From assembly GCA_964291545.2 (NCBI GenBank), contig OZ219860.1, positions 806,001 to 870,000 of the forward strand: a stretch of DNA of 64,000 nt. The letters are read 5' to 3'. Each line of letters begins with the position of its first letter. Position 1 is the first letter of the stretch. This stretch comes from G963667675 sp964291545 (GTDB lineage Bacteria; Chloroflexota; Dehalococcoidia; Lucifugimonadales; UBA3495). Positions 1 through 7,732 of this stretch are shown in pieces. A program made the position numbers and the translations under genes. The notes under the pieces were generated by a model. It was not told the origin of the DNA. It searched no databases and was given only the letters and a program-made list of their open reading frames with translations.

Positions 1-84
1 CTGCCCGCGCCCGCCGCCGCTCTAAACTCGCCGCCAGTGCGTACAGGCCTATTCCAGCGAATTTCCGGATCAGATCCCGCGCCG

Positions 85-942
85 CTATGCCGTTGGGGCG
101 TTCTCGCCCCTGCCCAGCTGAGGCCAAGCCGCGGGAGCTCCTGCCTTCTCCAGCCGCTCCTTCAATGGCAGTCTCTCATCCCAGTAACGGGCGATGAAAC
201 GCATCCCGTTGACGCAACCGGACTCCTCCGACGCAAGCCACACCGCGGGAGCCTCCATCACTTCCGACTGGATCATCAGGGACCTGTCGTCTGTAACCCC
301 TGGACCCAGCAGATTGGTGTTGGTCCTGCCTCCTGGCGCCAGCAAGTTCACCGTGACGCCGGTGCCTTCCAATTCCCTCGCAAGAGTAGCCGCCAAAGCT
401 TCATGCCCAGCCTTTGAAGGGCCATAGGGCGACTCTCCCTTGCGGTACATGGTGTCCAGGCTGGTGGTCACTCCAATAATTCTTCCCCATCCCTGGCCGA
501 GCATATGACCCAGCGCGGCCTTCGTCATGTAGAACGGTCCGCTCATGTTCACTGCTACCACCCTGGCCCACGCTTCATTGGAGACCTCCCAAGCGTTCGG
601 GGAAGGACTGGCCCCTTCCTGCGCTAGCCCCACGCTCCTGGGATTTGCCCCGGCGTTGTTGACCAGTATGTGCAGCCCTCCCATTTCTCTAATGGTCCTG
701 CCCACCGCCGCCTCCGCGGCATGGTAGTCGGCCACGTCAGCAATTATTGGCAGCACACATCCGTCGCCTCCAATCTCTCCCACTTCCCTTGCGCTCTCCT
801 CCAACCACTCCCGGCTAATGTCTATCATCGCAACCCGGGCCCCCGCCCGCACTAAACCTGCCGCAATTGCCCGGCCGATGCCTATGGGACTCCCTGCTCC
901 CGTGACTATAGCAACCTTTCCCTGTAGCGGCTGTTTAGCCAT
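85..942 (-). CDS. SDR family NAD(P)-dependent oxidoreductase
   Basis: Classical short-chain dehydrogenase/reductase of 285 residues. The Rossmann glycine motif TGAGSPIGIG lies at residues 14-23, the NNAG motif at 95-98, and the catalytic pair Y173/K177 in YGPSK, with S161 in the expected serine position. The C-terminal part has the usual SDR layout but runs about 30 residues past the substrate-binding region. Such enzymes oxidise or reduce hydroxyl/keto groups with NAD(P)(H) in the cytosol; the substrate cannot be read from sequence. The ATG start at 942 is followed directly by the glycine motif. It has no operon partner in the window: the next feature upstream is a tRNA. The family is certain, the substrate unknown. 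Confidence 0.9.
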   Translation of the reverse strand: MAKQPLQGKVAIVTGAGSPIGIGRAIAAGLVRAGARVAMIDISREWLEESAREVGEIGGDGCVLPIIADVADYHAAEAAVGRTIREMGGLHILVNNAGANPRSVGLAQEGASPSPNAWEVSNEAWARVVAVNMSGPFYMTKAALGHMLGQGWGRIIGVTTSLDTMYRKGESPYGPSKAGHEALAATLARELEGTGVTVNLLAPGGRTNTNLLGPGVTDDRSLMIQSEVMEAPAVWLASEESGCVNGMRFIARYWDERLPLKERLEKAGAPAAWPQLGRGENAPTA

Positions 943-1039
943 GGCTAACCTGCGATTCAGTCAATGGTCTGGAGTAGCGGACATTGTTTGTTGGCATACC
1001 GAATTCTGGCAAGGGCTGATGACGATGAAACATTGAAAC

Positions 1040-1125
1040 TGGTGCCGAAGGTCAGAGTCGAACTGACACGGGGTTGCCCCCACCGGTTTTTGAGACCGGC
1101 GCGTCTACCATTCCGCCACTTCGGC
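1040..1125 (-). tRNA. tRNA-Leu (anticodon CAA)
   Basis: Read on the minus strand, the acceptor arms GCCGAAG and CTTCGGC pair perfectly. The anticodon stem CCGGT/ACCGG closes a seven-base loop CTCAAAA, giving anticodon CAA (reads UUG). The long variable arm GGTGGGGGCAACCCC is typical of class II tRNA-Leu, and the T-loop GTTCGACTC is intact. The 3' CCA is encoded at 1040-1042. Confidence 0.95.
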
Positions 1126-1448
1126 ACGGGCCTATTCTATAGCTAAATCCGCCCTTTTCACACCCCTTAAACGACAACGCCTCGCACTAACATAGCGGTG
1201 TTGTCCGTCGTCCCAGGACTAACTTGATCGGACCGCTCCGTCGCCTTCAGTGGCAACGGCGCCAGCAAGAGTGGCCAAAATGGCCGTGCGGGAGACTTAC
1301 TGCGGAAATTTCGCCGGGTGGCTACAGGATGTCAAATGGTGGAACAGGTGGTGGGCCTGGTCTTGCTGTAGAGCTGGTGCCTGGCCTCGGGTCTAAGCCC
1401 GATGGCCTTACCCATTCTGAGGTCTAATAGAATCGGTTCCTGATGTCG
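1126..1448. other. Intergenic stretch, nothing recognised
   Basis: About 320 bases lie between the tRNA-Leu gene and the end of the HTH/zinc-ribbon gene. Reading frames here are short and show no family features. I see no hairpin with a T-run and no repeat shared with the other intergenic regions. Confidence 0.5.
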
Positions 1449-1760
1449 TCAGGAAGTCTTCGGCTGGTATTGACGGTACAACCACGGCGTCGTGGCCTCG
1501 CTGGAGTTTCTGAACTCCCGCGTTTCGCCGCATCGCTGGCACCGACCCTGGCTCAATGGACCGTTGGCGCTGTCAATCACCCAGTGGTGAGCGCAATTGA
1601 TAAAGTCAGTCAGCCGTTCTAGGTTCGCTGGCGACGGCACCACCCCTCTGTAGACCCAGTCCTCCACAGTCTTCTGTGGCGCGTCCAATTGCTCGGCAAG
1701 CTCTCTCACGCTCAACCCCTGGCCGCGCAGCCACATTTTCAAATCAATCATATATACCAT
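1449..1760 (-). CDS. Small HTH protein with C-terminal zinc-ribbon-like motif
   Basis: 103 residues. Residues 12-50 read as a helix-turn-helix of XRE/MerR type: a LSVRELAEQLDAPQKTVEDW segment at 16-35 followed by a wing-like VYRGVVPSP. The C-terminal half has HHW at 58-60 and a CQRCGE knuckle at C74/C77, a histidine-plus-CxxC arrangement that could bind one metal ion. I recall the combination HHW...G..S.G.C..CGE.REF from small Chloroflexota proteins, but no function is established. A transcription-regulatory role is inferred from the HTH only. ATG 1760 or ATG 1751 could be the start. It stands alone, with no neighbour on its strand for several hundred bases. Confidence 0.75.
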   Translation of the reverse strand: MVYMIDLKMWLRGQGLSVRELAEQLDAPQKTVEDWVYRGVVPSPANLERLTDFINCAHHWVIDSANGPLSQGRCQRCGETREFRNSSEATTPWLYRQYQPKTS

Positions 1761-2034
1761 TTTACTACATCTGACGGCCCTTGGGTATCCTCATGGCCCG
1801 ATTCCGTACCTGGGGCAGCAGCCGCTCCAAGTTTTCCGCCGGCTTCCTGCCGAGAACTTGCCCGACGACCCCCTGGCGTAGCTGTGTCATGCCCATTTCA
1901 AGCCACAAACGGCTAAGAGTCCTCTCTATCTAGCGAATCCCGCAGCCAATCGAACACCAACCCTGGCGCCAAAAACACTCCCGCGTGTCAAAGGCTGTTG
2001 CCTGGGAACTGCGTCACTATCTCTCTCGTCGCTC
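1761..2034. other. Intergenic region upstream of the rpmH operon
   Basis: A divergent region between the HTH gene (minus) and the rpmH operon (plus). The only signal recognised is the rpmH promoter at its right edge. I looked for DnaA boxes because rpmH is often close to oriC and saw none matching TTATNCACA. Confidence 0.45.
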
Positions 2035-2064
2035 TTGACTGTTTATTCTCGTCAGCCATATAAT
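2035..2064 (+). promoter_or_regulatory. Sigma-A-type promoter of the rpmH-rnpA-yidD-yidC-jag operon
   Basis: -35 TTGACT at 2035-2040 and a perfect -10 TATAAT at 2059-2064 with an 18-base spacer. The expected start of transcription is near 2071, about 18 bases before the rpmH start codon, so the leader is short and contains only the AAGG ribosome-binding site. Confidence 0.75.
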
Positions 2065-2088
2065 CCCTTCCGATGAAGGTGTCCAAAG

Positions 2089-2226
2089 TTGCCTAAACGT
2101 ACTTATCAGCCTAAAAAGCGCCGCCGCGCCCGAGTCCACGGTTTCAGGGCCCGCTCCAGCACCTCCGACGGGCGGGCCGTTCTGCGCCGGCGGCGGTTCA
2201 AGGGACGACACCGGTTGTCGGTTTAG
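2089..2226 (+). CDS. rpmH: 50S ribosomal protein bL34
   Basis: 45 residues starting at TTG 2089 and ending at TAG 2224-2226. It begins with PKRTYQPKKRRRARVHGF and ends in RRRRFKGRHRLSV, the hallmarks of bL34, a structural protein of the large ribosomal subunit. An AAGG Shine-Dalgarno precedes it by about nine bases. It is easily missed because it is short and has a TTG start. It is the first gene of the rpmH-rnpA-yidD-yidC-jag operon, the classic order in bacteria. Confidence 0.93.
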   Translation: MPKRTYQPKKRRRARVHGFRARSSTSDGRAVLRRRRFKGRHRLSV

Positions 2227-2250
2227 GCCCTGCTCTGCCTTGCTTTCTCC

Positions 2251-2640
2251 ATGCAGCGCAGGTCCCGACTCACCGGTGCCAAGCGGTTTTCTCAAATCCA
2301 CAAAGACGGTAGCAGCGCGGCTAATCGCTTGCTGGTGATTCGGGTCCTCGCCAATGGAATGGATCAGACCCGATTCGGTTTTGTGGTCAGCAAGCGAATT
2401 GGCAACGCCGTCGTCAGGAACAAGGTAAAGCGCAGATTGCGGGAAGCAGTCCGGTCCCGTCCCGTAACCCCGGGATGGGATGCCATATTTATAGCTCGGA
2501 AAGGTTCCGAGAAAGCCTCTTACCAGAAGTTGCTGCTGGCCGCCGACAACCTGCTGCGGCGCCGCCAACTTGTGAAGGTCGCCGCTCATCCAACTCAACA
2601 TGGTCGCTACGCGGGTCCATCCGCCTCATCGTCCCAATGA
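2251..2640 (+). CDS. rnpA: Ribonuclease P protein component
   Basis: 129 residues. It carries the RnpA signature at 42-65, FGFVVSKRIGNAVVRNK followed by VKRRLRE, containing the RNR box that contacts the P RNA and pre-tRNA leader. The protein assists the catalytic RNA in removing 5' leaders from pre-tRNAs. The N-terminus (RSRLTGAKRFSQIHKDG) also matches the family. It lies 24 bases after rpmH and overlaps the next gene (yidD) by four bases in an ATGA arrangement, which supports co-translation. The Ser-rich C-terminal tail is not part of the conserved fold. Confidence 0.95.
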   Translation: MQRRSRLTGAKRFSQIHKDGSSAANRLLVIRVLANGMDQTRFGFVVSKRIGNAVVRNKVKRRLREAVRSRPVTPGWDAIFIARKGSEKASYQKLLLAADNLLRRRQLVKVAAHPTQHGRYAGPSASSSQ

Positions 2641-2846
2641 ACAGACTCCCTCTGTTGGCAATATCTCTCTACCAAAAGACCATTTCTCCCTACTTGCCGT
2701 CGTCTTGTCGCTACATCCCTACCTGCTCCCACTACTCCCACCAAGCCGTCCAGAAGTATGGGGCTGTCAAAGGCGGCTGGCTGGGGCTTAAGCGGCTCGC
2801 CCGTTGCCACCCATTCGGCGGCCGGGGCTACGACCCGGTTCCATGA
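2637..2846 (+). CDS. yidD: Membrane protein insertion efficiency factor YidD
   Basis: 69 residues from ATG 2637, overlapping the rnpA stop. Typical YidD features are the N-terminal amphipathic LLAISLYQKTISPYL, two cysteines in SCRYIPTCSHYSHQAV (C24, C30), and the C-terminal RCHPFGGRGYDPVP. In other bacteria YidD lies at the inner face of the membrane and improves YidC-dependent insertion of membrane proteins. The position between rnpA and yidC is conserved, although here two exported proteins intervene before yidC. Confidence 0.93.
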   Translation: MNRLPLLAISLYQKTISPYLPSSCRYIPTCSHYSHQAVQKYGAVKGGWLGLKRLARCHPFGGRGYDPVP

Positions 2847-2855
2847 TATGAAAAG

Positions 2856-3428
2856 ATGCCAGTAGCCTTCCCTTACCGTTCGTTGCTAAATTTCCTACAC
2901 GCTAAGCCAATACCTGGACACCGTTCGGTCGCCGGCTCCGGAAGGTCCAACTCCCGCCCGGTCTCCCTTGTAATTCTATTGCTTGTCTGTTCCGCCTTCT
3001 CTCTGGCTCCCATTGCCTGCACCGATACCGCCGGACTTGGCGAGACCAGTAGCGGTTGGTCCCCCGTCGTCGCCGTGGCCATCCCAACCGACACCGGCGT
3101 TGCCGTCAACCAGACCAGGAACGTCGATCCGCTGGACACTGCCATAACCGTAACCGACGCTACCCGTTTAGACCCGGGCCAGGTGATCCAATTGGGCAGC
3201 GAGCGGATGCGGATCACTGCCACCAGGGAGCAACAGCTTGTCGTGGTCCGGGGAGTGGACGGCACAATACCCATGGCCCACTCCGGCCAGGAGCGCATAT
3301 TCACCATCGGCGACCAGTTCACTGTCTTCGTTGCCACCAAGCAGGGCGGAATCCTGGCCCTCCAGGACGACGGATTGGGAGACCCCGGGATTCAGTGGTC
3401 TGCCCGTCAAGATCAGGGCGATAGGTGA
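2856..3428 (+). CDS. Exported protein of unknown function in the yidC operon
   Basis: 190 residues. After a long basic N-terminus there is a hydrophobic segment VSLVILLLVCSAFSLAPIAC at about 37-56, which reads as a signal sequence and possibly a lipoprotein signal, though P-I-A-C is a poor lipobox. The middle (about 85-150) is a beta-rich module with ITVTDATRLDPGQVIQLGSE, RMRITAT and LVVVRGVDGTIPMAHSG. Similar D.G..I.IG.E.M.VT...L.V.RG..GT...AH modules occur in exported and virion-associated proteins, without known function. The C-terminal KQGGILALQDD resembles the start of a PQQ-type blade. It lies nine bases after yidD and overlaps the next gene by four bases. Confidence 0.75.
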   Translation: MPVAFPYRSLLNFLHAKPIPGHRSVAGSGRSNSRPVSLVILLLVCSAFSLAPIACTDTAGLGETSSGWSPVVAVAIPTDTGVAVNQTRNVDPLDTAITVTDATRLDPGQVIQLGSERMRITATREQQLVVVRGVDGTIPMAHSGQERIFTIGDQFTVFVATKQGGILALQDDGLGDPGIQWSARQDQGDR

Positions 3429-4462
3429 CGGCCATGGGTCGCAAACGCCTTTGCCTGGTAGCCGCACTGTCAGTCCTGTCCCTGGCCTTGCTTGCCTGTG
3501 GAGGGAGTGAAAACCAAGGCGCTTACGACCTTCCGGCAGTGGGTGACGGCATAATCTATATCAGCGGGGTGGACGGGCAATTGCAGGCCATTGGCATCGA
3601 CCCGGTAACCGGCGATGCCGCCAGAGACCGTAACTGGTCAGAGCCCGTCGGAGACGAGTCCGCCTTGCGGCCCTTGGTAAGCGGCCCCGCCCTCTATGAC
3701 CACCCGGATGGACCAGTGGTTCTAGTAGGTTCCGAAGACGGTAACCTTTACGCCTACGACGCCGCAGCAGGCGGCAACCCCGTGTGGACTTTCCGCACCG
3801 GCGACAAGATATGGTCCACTCCTGTTGTCAGAGGAGGGCTGGCGTTCTTCGGCTCCCACGACCACAATGTCTACGCCGTCAACCTGTTCGACGGGACCGA
3901 AGAATGGCGCTTTCCCACCGGCGGAGTGGTCGCTGGAAAGCCGTTGTTGTTTAACGACTTGGTGGTGATTGGTTCCTTCGACAAGCGCCTTTACGCCCTT
4001 GAAGCCGGTTCCGGGGCCGTGGCTTGGCAATTGGAAGGCGACAACTGGTTTTGGGCCGGCGCCGTTACTGACGGCAACACCATATTTGCGCCCAATATGG
4101 ACGGCAGGATTTACGCCGTAGACCGGCAGGGCGAGCTTCTCTGGACTTACGACCTGGGATCGGCCATAGTGTCCCGTCCTGCCCTGGTGTCGGATGTCCT
4201 GGTAGTGGCCGACAAGAACAGCGGTCACGTCACCTTGTTGAGCACCGACCCTGGCGTCTCCGATGCCGACCGAATGATTCAGTCCGAGTTCGTCACCGAC
4301 GGAGAGATCAAGGCGCCCCTGTTCATAAGCGGCAACACCGTGTACGTCGGCACGCAGGACAGCACCGTCGTGCGCGTGGACATTCTGCCCGACCGGGCCG
4401 GACGTCCCGCCCTGGATGAAGTCTGGTGCTGGGACACCAACTCCAATAGCAGTTGCCAATAG
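3425..4462 (+). CDS. PQQ-like beta-propeller lipoprotein (BamB-like)
   Basis: 345 residues from GTG 3425, overlapping the upstream stop; ATG 3434 is an in-frame alternative. The signal peptide ends in a clear lipobox LALLAC with C25 as lipidated residue. Repeated blades follow: GSEDGNLYAYDAAAG, GSHDHNVYAVNLFDG, GSFDKRLYALEAGSG and NMDGRIYAVDRQG, each followed by a W-containing strand, as in pyrrolo-quinoline-quinone-like WD propellers. No quinone ligands are evident, so a protein-binding scaffold is more likely than an enzyme. In diderms, BamB of this fold assists outer-membrane protein assembly, but no BamA is seen here. The position directly before yidC suggests a link to membrane-protein biogenesis; this is inference. 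Confidence 0.85.
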   Translation: MTAMGRKRLCLVAALSVLSLALLACGGSENQGAYDLPAVGDGIIYISGVDGQLQAIGIDPVTGDAARDRNWSEPVGDESALRPLVSGPALYDHPDGPVVLVGSEDGNLYAYDAAAGGNPVWTFRTGDKIWSTPVVRGGLAFFGSHDHNVYAVNLFDGTEEWRFPTGGVVAGKPLLFNDLVVIGSFDKRLYALEAGSGAVAWQLEGDNWFWAGAVTDGNTIFAPNMDGRIYAVDRQGELLWTYDLGSAIVSRPALVSDVLVVADKNSGHVTLLSTDPGVSDADRMIQSEFVTDGEIKAPLFISGNTVYVGTQDSTVVRVDILPDRAGRPALDEVWCWDTNSNSSCQ

Positions 4463-4507
4463 CTGAGACCCGATGTATTAGCCGGTTGGCCTGAAAGGTA
4501 GGAGCAA

Positions 4508-5467
4508 TTGGAGCCCTTTGGGGCATTAATCGATATCGCCAACCCCGTGGTGCAGGCCGGTTTCAACCCCTGGACCGACTTGATCATTCGGCCCATGCTG
4601 AACATCCTGATGGTCTTGTACGTCATCAGCTTCAGCCAAATGGGCATCGCCATCATTCTCTTTACCATCTTGGTCCGGTTGGTCACCCTGCCCCTCACCG
4701 TCCGCCAGATACGCCAGATGCGGTCGATGAGTACCCTTCAGCCCAAAATCCGGGAAATCCAGGACCGCTACGGCCGCGACCGTGCTCGCGTGTCTCAGGA
4801 AACCATGCGCCTCTATCGCGAAGCCGGCGTGAATCCCATCGGTTGCCTGGGGCCGTTGGTCGTCCAGATCCCCATCCTCTTCGGCCTGTATCGCGTCCTG
4901 GTACAGACCCTCTTCACCAGGCCCGACGATCTGGTCGGCTTGTCCGAGAAGATTTACGGTGTCTGGCCGTTCTCCGCCACCTTTTCCTTTGTGCCCCTCG
5001 ACCCCAGGTTCCTCTGGTTGGACCTATCCGAACCCGACCCCCTGACGCTTCCCATCCCGTTACTCGTGTTCGTTACTACCTGGGTCCAACAGAAGATGAC
5101 CATGACCCCGTCCACAGACCCCCGCCAGCAGGGCAACCAGACCATGATGCTGTGGATGATGCCGCTGATGATAGCCTTCTTTTCGTTACAGTTCCCCAGC
5201 GGCCTCGCCCTGTACTGGATTGTCTCCAATATCATCGGCATCGGCATTCAATACTTTATAATCGGGTGGACTCCTATTTTCCCGCTCTTCCCCAAGGCGG
5301 AGCCGGCCCCTGAACCCGTTGAGCCGGCGCGGGAAGATGAGTCCCAGGAGATGGTTGAACATGGAAGTACGAGTCATGACCGGCCGGTCCGTCGAAGAAG
5401 CAATAGAGCTGGCCCTCAAAGAGCTAGACGCCGACCGCGACGAGGCAGAGGTAGAAGTACTAAGTAG
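4508..5467 (+). CDS. yidC: Membrane protein insertase YidC/Oxa1 family
   Basis: 319 residues from TTG 4508, preceded by GGTAGGAG. The protein inserts proteins into the cytoplasmic membrane, alone or with SecYEG. The first conserved helix contains the groove arginine R57 (ILFTILVRLVTLPLT). The cytoplasmic hairpin SMSTLQPKIREIQDRYG and the NPIGCLGPLVVQIPILFGLY and FPSGLALYWIVSNI helices follow. It lacks the large periplasmic domain of diderm YidC and so resembles the Gram-positive SpoIIIJ/Oxa1 type. The last 28 residues hold 14 Arg/Lys (RRRSNRAGPQRARRRPRRGR core), a tail that in related proteins can bind the ribosome. That tail is encoded inside a 107-base overlap with jag. Confidence 0.95.
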   Translation: MEPFGALIDIANPVVQAGFNPWTDLIIRPMLNILMVLYVISFSQMGIAIILFTILVRLVTLPLTVRQIRQMRSMSTLQPKIREIQDRYGRDRARVSQETMRLYREAGVNPIGCLGPLVVQIPILFGLYRVLVQTLFTRPDDLVGLSEKIYGVWPFSATFSFVPLDPRFLWLDLSEPDPLTLPIPLLVFVTTWVQQKMTMTPSTDPRQQGNQTMMLWMMPLMIAFFSLQFPSGLALYWIVSNIIGIGIQYFIIGWTPIFPLFPKAEPAPEPVEPAREDESQEMVEHGSTSHDRPVRRRSNRAGPQRARRRPRRGRGRSTK

Positions 5468-6005
5468 GGGAAAGTCCGGCTTCCTTGGCATTGGGGCCGA
5501 ACTCGCCCGCGTCCGCGTCACCAAGGTCGCCAAAGGCGGCAGTGCAGCTTCCTTGGCCAATGAGACCCTTAGCAATATATTGCGGTCTGCCAGGGTGAAC
5601 GTCAGTAGGACTTTGAGGGCCGCTCACGACCCGGAGGCGGGCGGGCCCATCATTGACCTCAGTGGTGAAGACTCCGGTCTCCTGATTGGCCGCCGGGGAT
5701 TGACGCTCCAGTCCCTGCAGTTTTTGGTCAACCTCATCGTCAGGAAGCAGTTCGGCGAAGATGTAAGGGTCATCCTCGACGTTGAGGGTTACCGCAAGCG
5801 TCGCGAGAGTTCCCTGCGCGATATGGCCGCCAAGGTTGCCGGCCGCGTGGTCCAGTCCAACCGTAGCGTTACTCTCGAACCAATGTCACCTGCCGACCGG
5901 CGCATTATTCATACCACGTTGGCCGAATTCCCCGGCGTTAGCACCGAGAGCATGGGAGTGGGAGATAACCGGAAAGTAACCATCATGCCGGCGCCCCGCA
6001 GCTAA
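5361..6005 (+). CDS. jag: RNA-binding protein Jag/KhpB
   Basis: 214 residues from ATG 5361. This start is preferred over an in-frame ATG at 5319 because a GGAG lies about ten bases upstream and the Jag_N domain begins at once. Domains: Jag_N at 1-53 (EEAIELALKELDADRDEAEV, GFLGIGAELARVRV), KH at about 95-140 with the GRRG loop at 110-113, and R3H at about 150-212. Jag/KhpB binds RNA, usually with KhpA, and affects cell-wall growth and division in Gram-positive bacteria. The gene begins 107 bases before the end of yidC in another frame, so the two are translationally coupled. Confidence 0.93.
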   Translation: MEVRVMTGRSVEEAIELALKELDADRDEAEVEVLSRGKSGFLGIGAELARVRVTKVAKGGSAASLANETLSNILRSARVNVSRTLRAAHDPEAGGPIIDLSGEDSGLLIGRRGLTLQSLQFLVNLIVRKQFGEDVRVILDVEGYRKRRESSLRDMAAKVAGRVVQSNRSVTLEPMSPADRRIIHTTLAEFPGVSTESMGVGDNRKVTIMPAPRS

Positions 6006-6172
6006 TGGCTCGATTCGACTACCGTCGGCGCAGCTTCCCTCTCACCCCTCCGCTGCCTTCCCTCCGTTTAAAGCGGCTCCTTGGCCTCATGATCTCCATG
6101 CGCGCCGGGACCTCCATACCCCGTGTAAACTAGCATGTCGTATGGCGCGTCGCCGCCGTCCGAATAGTCCTG

Positions 6173-6201
6173 TTGACCTAAGGCTGCGATGAAAATACAA
6201 T
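6173..6201 (+). promoter_or_regulatory. purF promoter
   Basis: -35 TTGACC at 6173-6178 and -10 TACAAT at 6196-6201 with an ideal 17-base spacer. Transcription would start around 6208, at the ribosome-binding site GGGAGG, about 12 bases before the TTG start codon of purF. There is therefore no room for a leader riboswitch between promoter and gene. Confidence 0.7.
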
Positions 6202-6219
6202 AGGCTTGGGAGGACACTG

Positions 6220-7686
6220 TTGGACTCTTCCGAGATCCAATTGCCCTTTGACCACCCCCGTGAGGAGTGTGGGGTCGTGGCGGCTTATGTGCCTGGTGGG
6301 GAGGCCAGCCGCTTGGCCTTCTTCGGCCTGTTTGCCCTCCAGCACCGAGGGCAGGAAAGCGCCGGCATAGCCGCCTCCAACGGCGCCGGCATCAACGTCC
6401 ACTCCGAAATGGGCCTGGTCAGCCAGATTTTCCGCGAACCCGACTTCTATCCTCTGTCCGGCGATTTCGCCATTGGTCACACCCGCTACTCCACCACCGG
6501 CAGCAGCCAGTTGTGCAATGCCCAGCCCATATTGGTTCAGGGGCACCACGGCCAGGTGGCCCTGGCCAGCAACGGCAATCTCACCAATGCCCTCCAATTG
6601 AAGAGGCACCTCCAGCAGTCTTGGAATTGCGCATTTTCCTCCACCACCGACACCGAAGTGTTCGCCTACCTGCTGGCCAACGCCAATGGTTCCACCTGGG
6701 AGGAGCGCTTTTTCCATTGCATGCGCCTCGTCGAGGGGGCCTATTCCGTCGTTTCCTTGACGGAGGACACCCTCTTAGCCGCCCGCGATCCCCTGGGAAT
6801 CCGGCCCCTTTGTTTGGGGCAGCTTAACGACGGCTGGGTAGTAGCTTCTGAGAGTTGCGCCCTTGACCACGTTGGCGCCACCTACCTGCGAGAACTGGAG
6901 CCTGGGGAAGTCATAGCCATTGATAACAATGGCTTCCGGTCGTCCACTTGGTCGGGAAGCAAGGGCGACCGGGCCCTGTGTGTCTTCGAGTTTATCTACT
7001 TCTCACGTCCCGACACCCAACTCGACGGCAAACTGGTGCACCGCGTCCGCCAGGAGTTGGGCGCTGAGCTGGCTCGGGAACACCCTGTCGACGCCGACCT
7101 GGTCATCGGAATACCCGACTCCTCTATTGCCGCAGCTGTCGGCTATGCTCAGGAATCCGGCATCCCGTATAGCGAAGGTTTGATTAAGAACCGCTACGTC
7201 GGCCGCACCTTCATCGAGCCTGAGCAGCAGATTCGAGATTTGGGCGTCCGCCAAAAGTTCAATCCCCTGGCTCAGGTCATCAAGGGACAACGCTTGGTGG
7301 TGGTCGACGACAGTATCGTCCGCGGCACCACCACGCCCCACGTGGTCGGCTTGCTCCGAAAGGCCGGCGCCCGCGAGGTCCACGTGAGGGTGTGCGCTCC
7401 CCCCATCAAGTACCCTTGCCACTTGGGCGTCGACATACCCACCCGTAGCGAGCTTATCGCCAACAGCAACAGCGTAGAGCAAATCCAAGCACTGATTGAC
7501 GCCGACTCTTTGGGCTACCTTAGTGTCGATGGCCTCATGAAAGTTGTCGATGGCGCCGGTGGAGGCTTTTGCAACGCCTGTTTCACCGGCAACTATCCCG
7601 TGCCCGTCCAGCTTGAACTTTCCAAGATATCCTTGGAGCAAGCTGACCATGAGCAAGTTGCCCAGGGACCTCGTGAGGTCGGCTAG
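6220..7686 (+). CDS. purF: Amidophosphoribosyltransferase
   Basis: 488 residues from TTG 6220, with GGGAGG just upstream. It catalyses the first committed step of purine synthesis: PRPP plus glutamine gives phosphoribosylamine. The glutaminase nucleophile is C17 in REECGVVA. It is preceded by a short propeptide, as in the Bacillus-type enzyme, which matures by removing it. The PRTase loop VVVDDSIVRGTT is at 360-371. Four cysteines, C254, C400, C451 and C454 (CNAC), sit where the Bacillus enzyme binds a [4Fe-4S] cluster, so this is the oxygen-sensitive iron-sulfur type. It leads a purF-purM-purH cluster. Confidence 0.96.
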   Translation: MDSSEIQLPFDHPREECGVVAAYVPGGEASRLAFFGLFALQHRGQESAGIAASNGAGINVHSEMGLVSQIFREPDFYPLSGDFAIGHTRYSTTGSSQLCNAQPILVQGHHGQVALASNGNLTNALQLKRHLQQSWNCAFSSTTDTEVFAYLLANANGSTWEERFFHCMRLVEGAYSVVSLTEDTLLAARDPLGIRPLCLGQLNDGWVVASESCALDHVGATYLRELEPGEVIAIDNNGFRSSTWSGSKGDRALCVFEFIYFSRPDTQLDGKLVHRVRQELGAELAREHPVDADLVIGIPDSSIAAAVGYAQESGIPYSEGLIKNRYVGRTFIEPEQQIRDLGVRQKFNPLAQVIKGQRLVVVDDSIVRGTTTPHVVGLLRKAGAREVHVRVCAPPIKYPCHLGVDIPTRSELIANSNSVEQIQALIDADSLGYLSVDGLMKVVDGAGGGFCNACFTGNYPVPVQLELSKISLEQADHEQVAQGPREVG

Positions 7687-7732
7687 CCTCCAAGGCCCGG
7701 GGGCTTGAGACGCCGCCACCCCTAGCCCGCCG

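Noticed and set aside
1224..1427. Open frame of 67 residues in the gap after tRNA-Leu
   Set aside because: No ribosome-binding site, no family features and low-complexity Gly/Arg composition.
1761..2034. Replication origin near rpmH
   Set aside because: No cluster of DnaA boxes and no dnaA or dnaN gene nearby.
2017..2601. Long minus-strand open frame over rpmH and rnpA
   Set aside because: It is antisense to two certain genes, and the rpmH promoter reads the other way.
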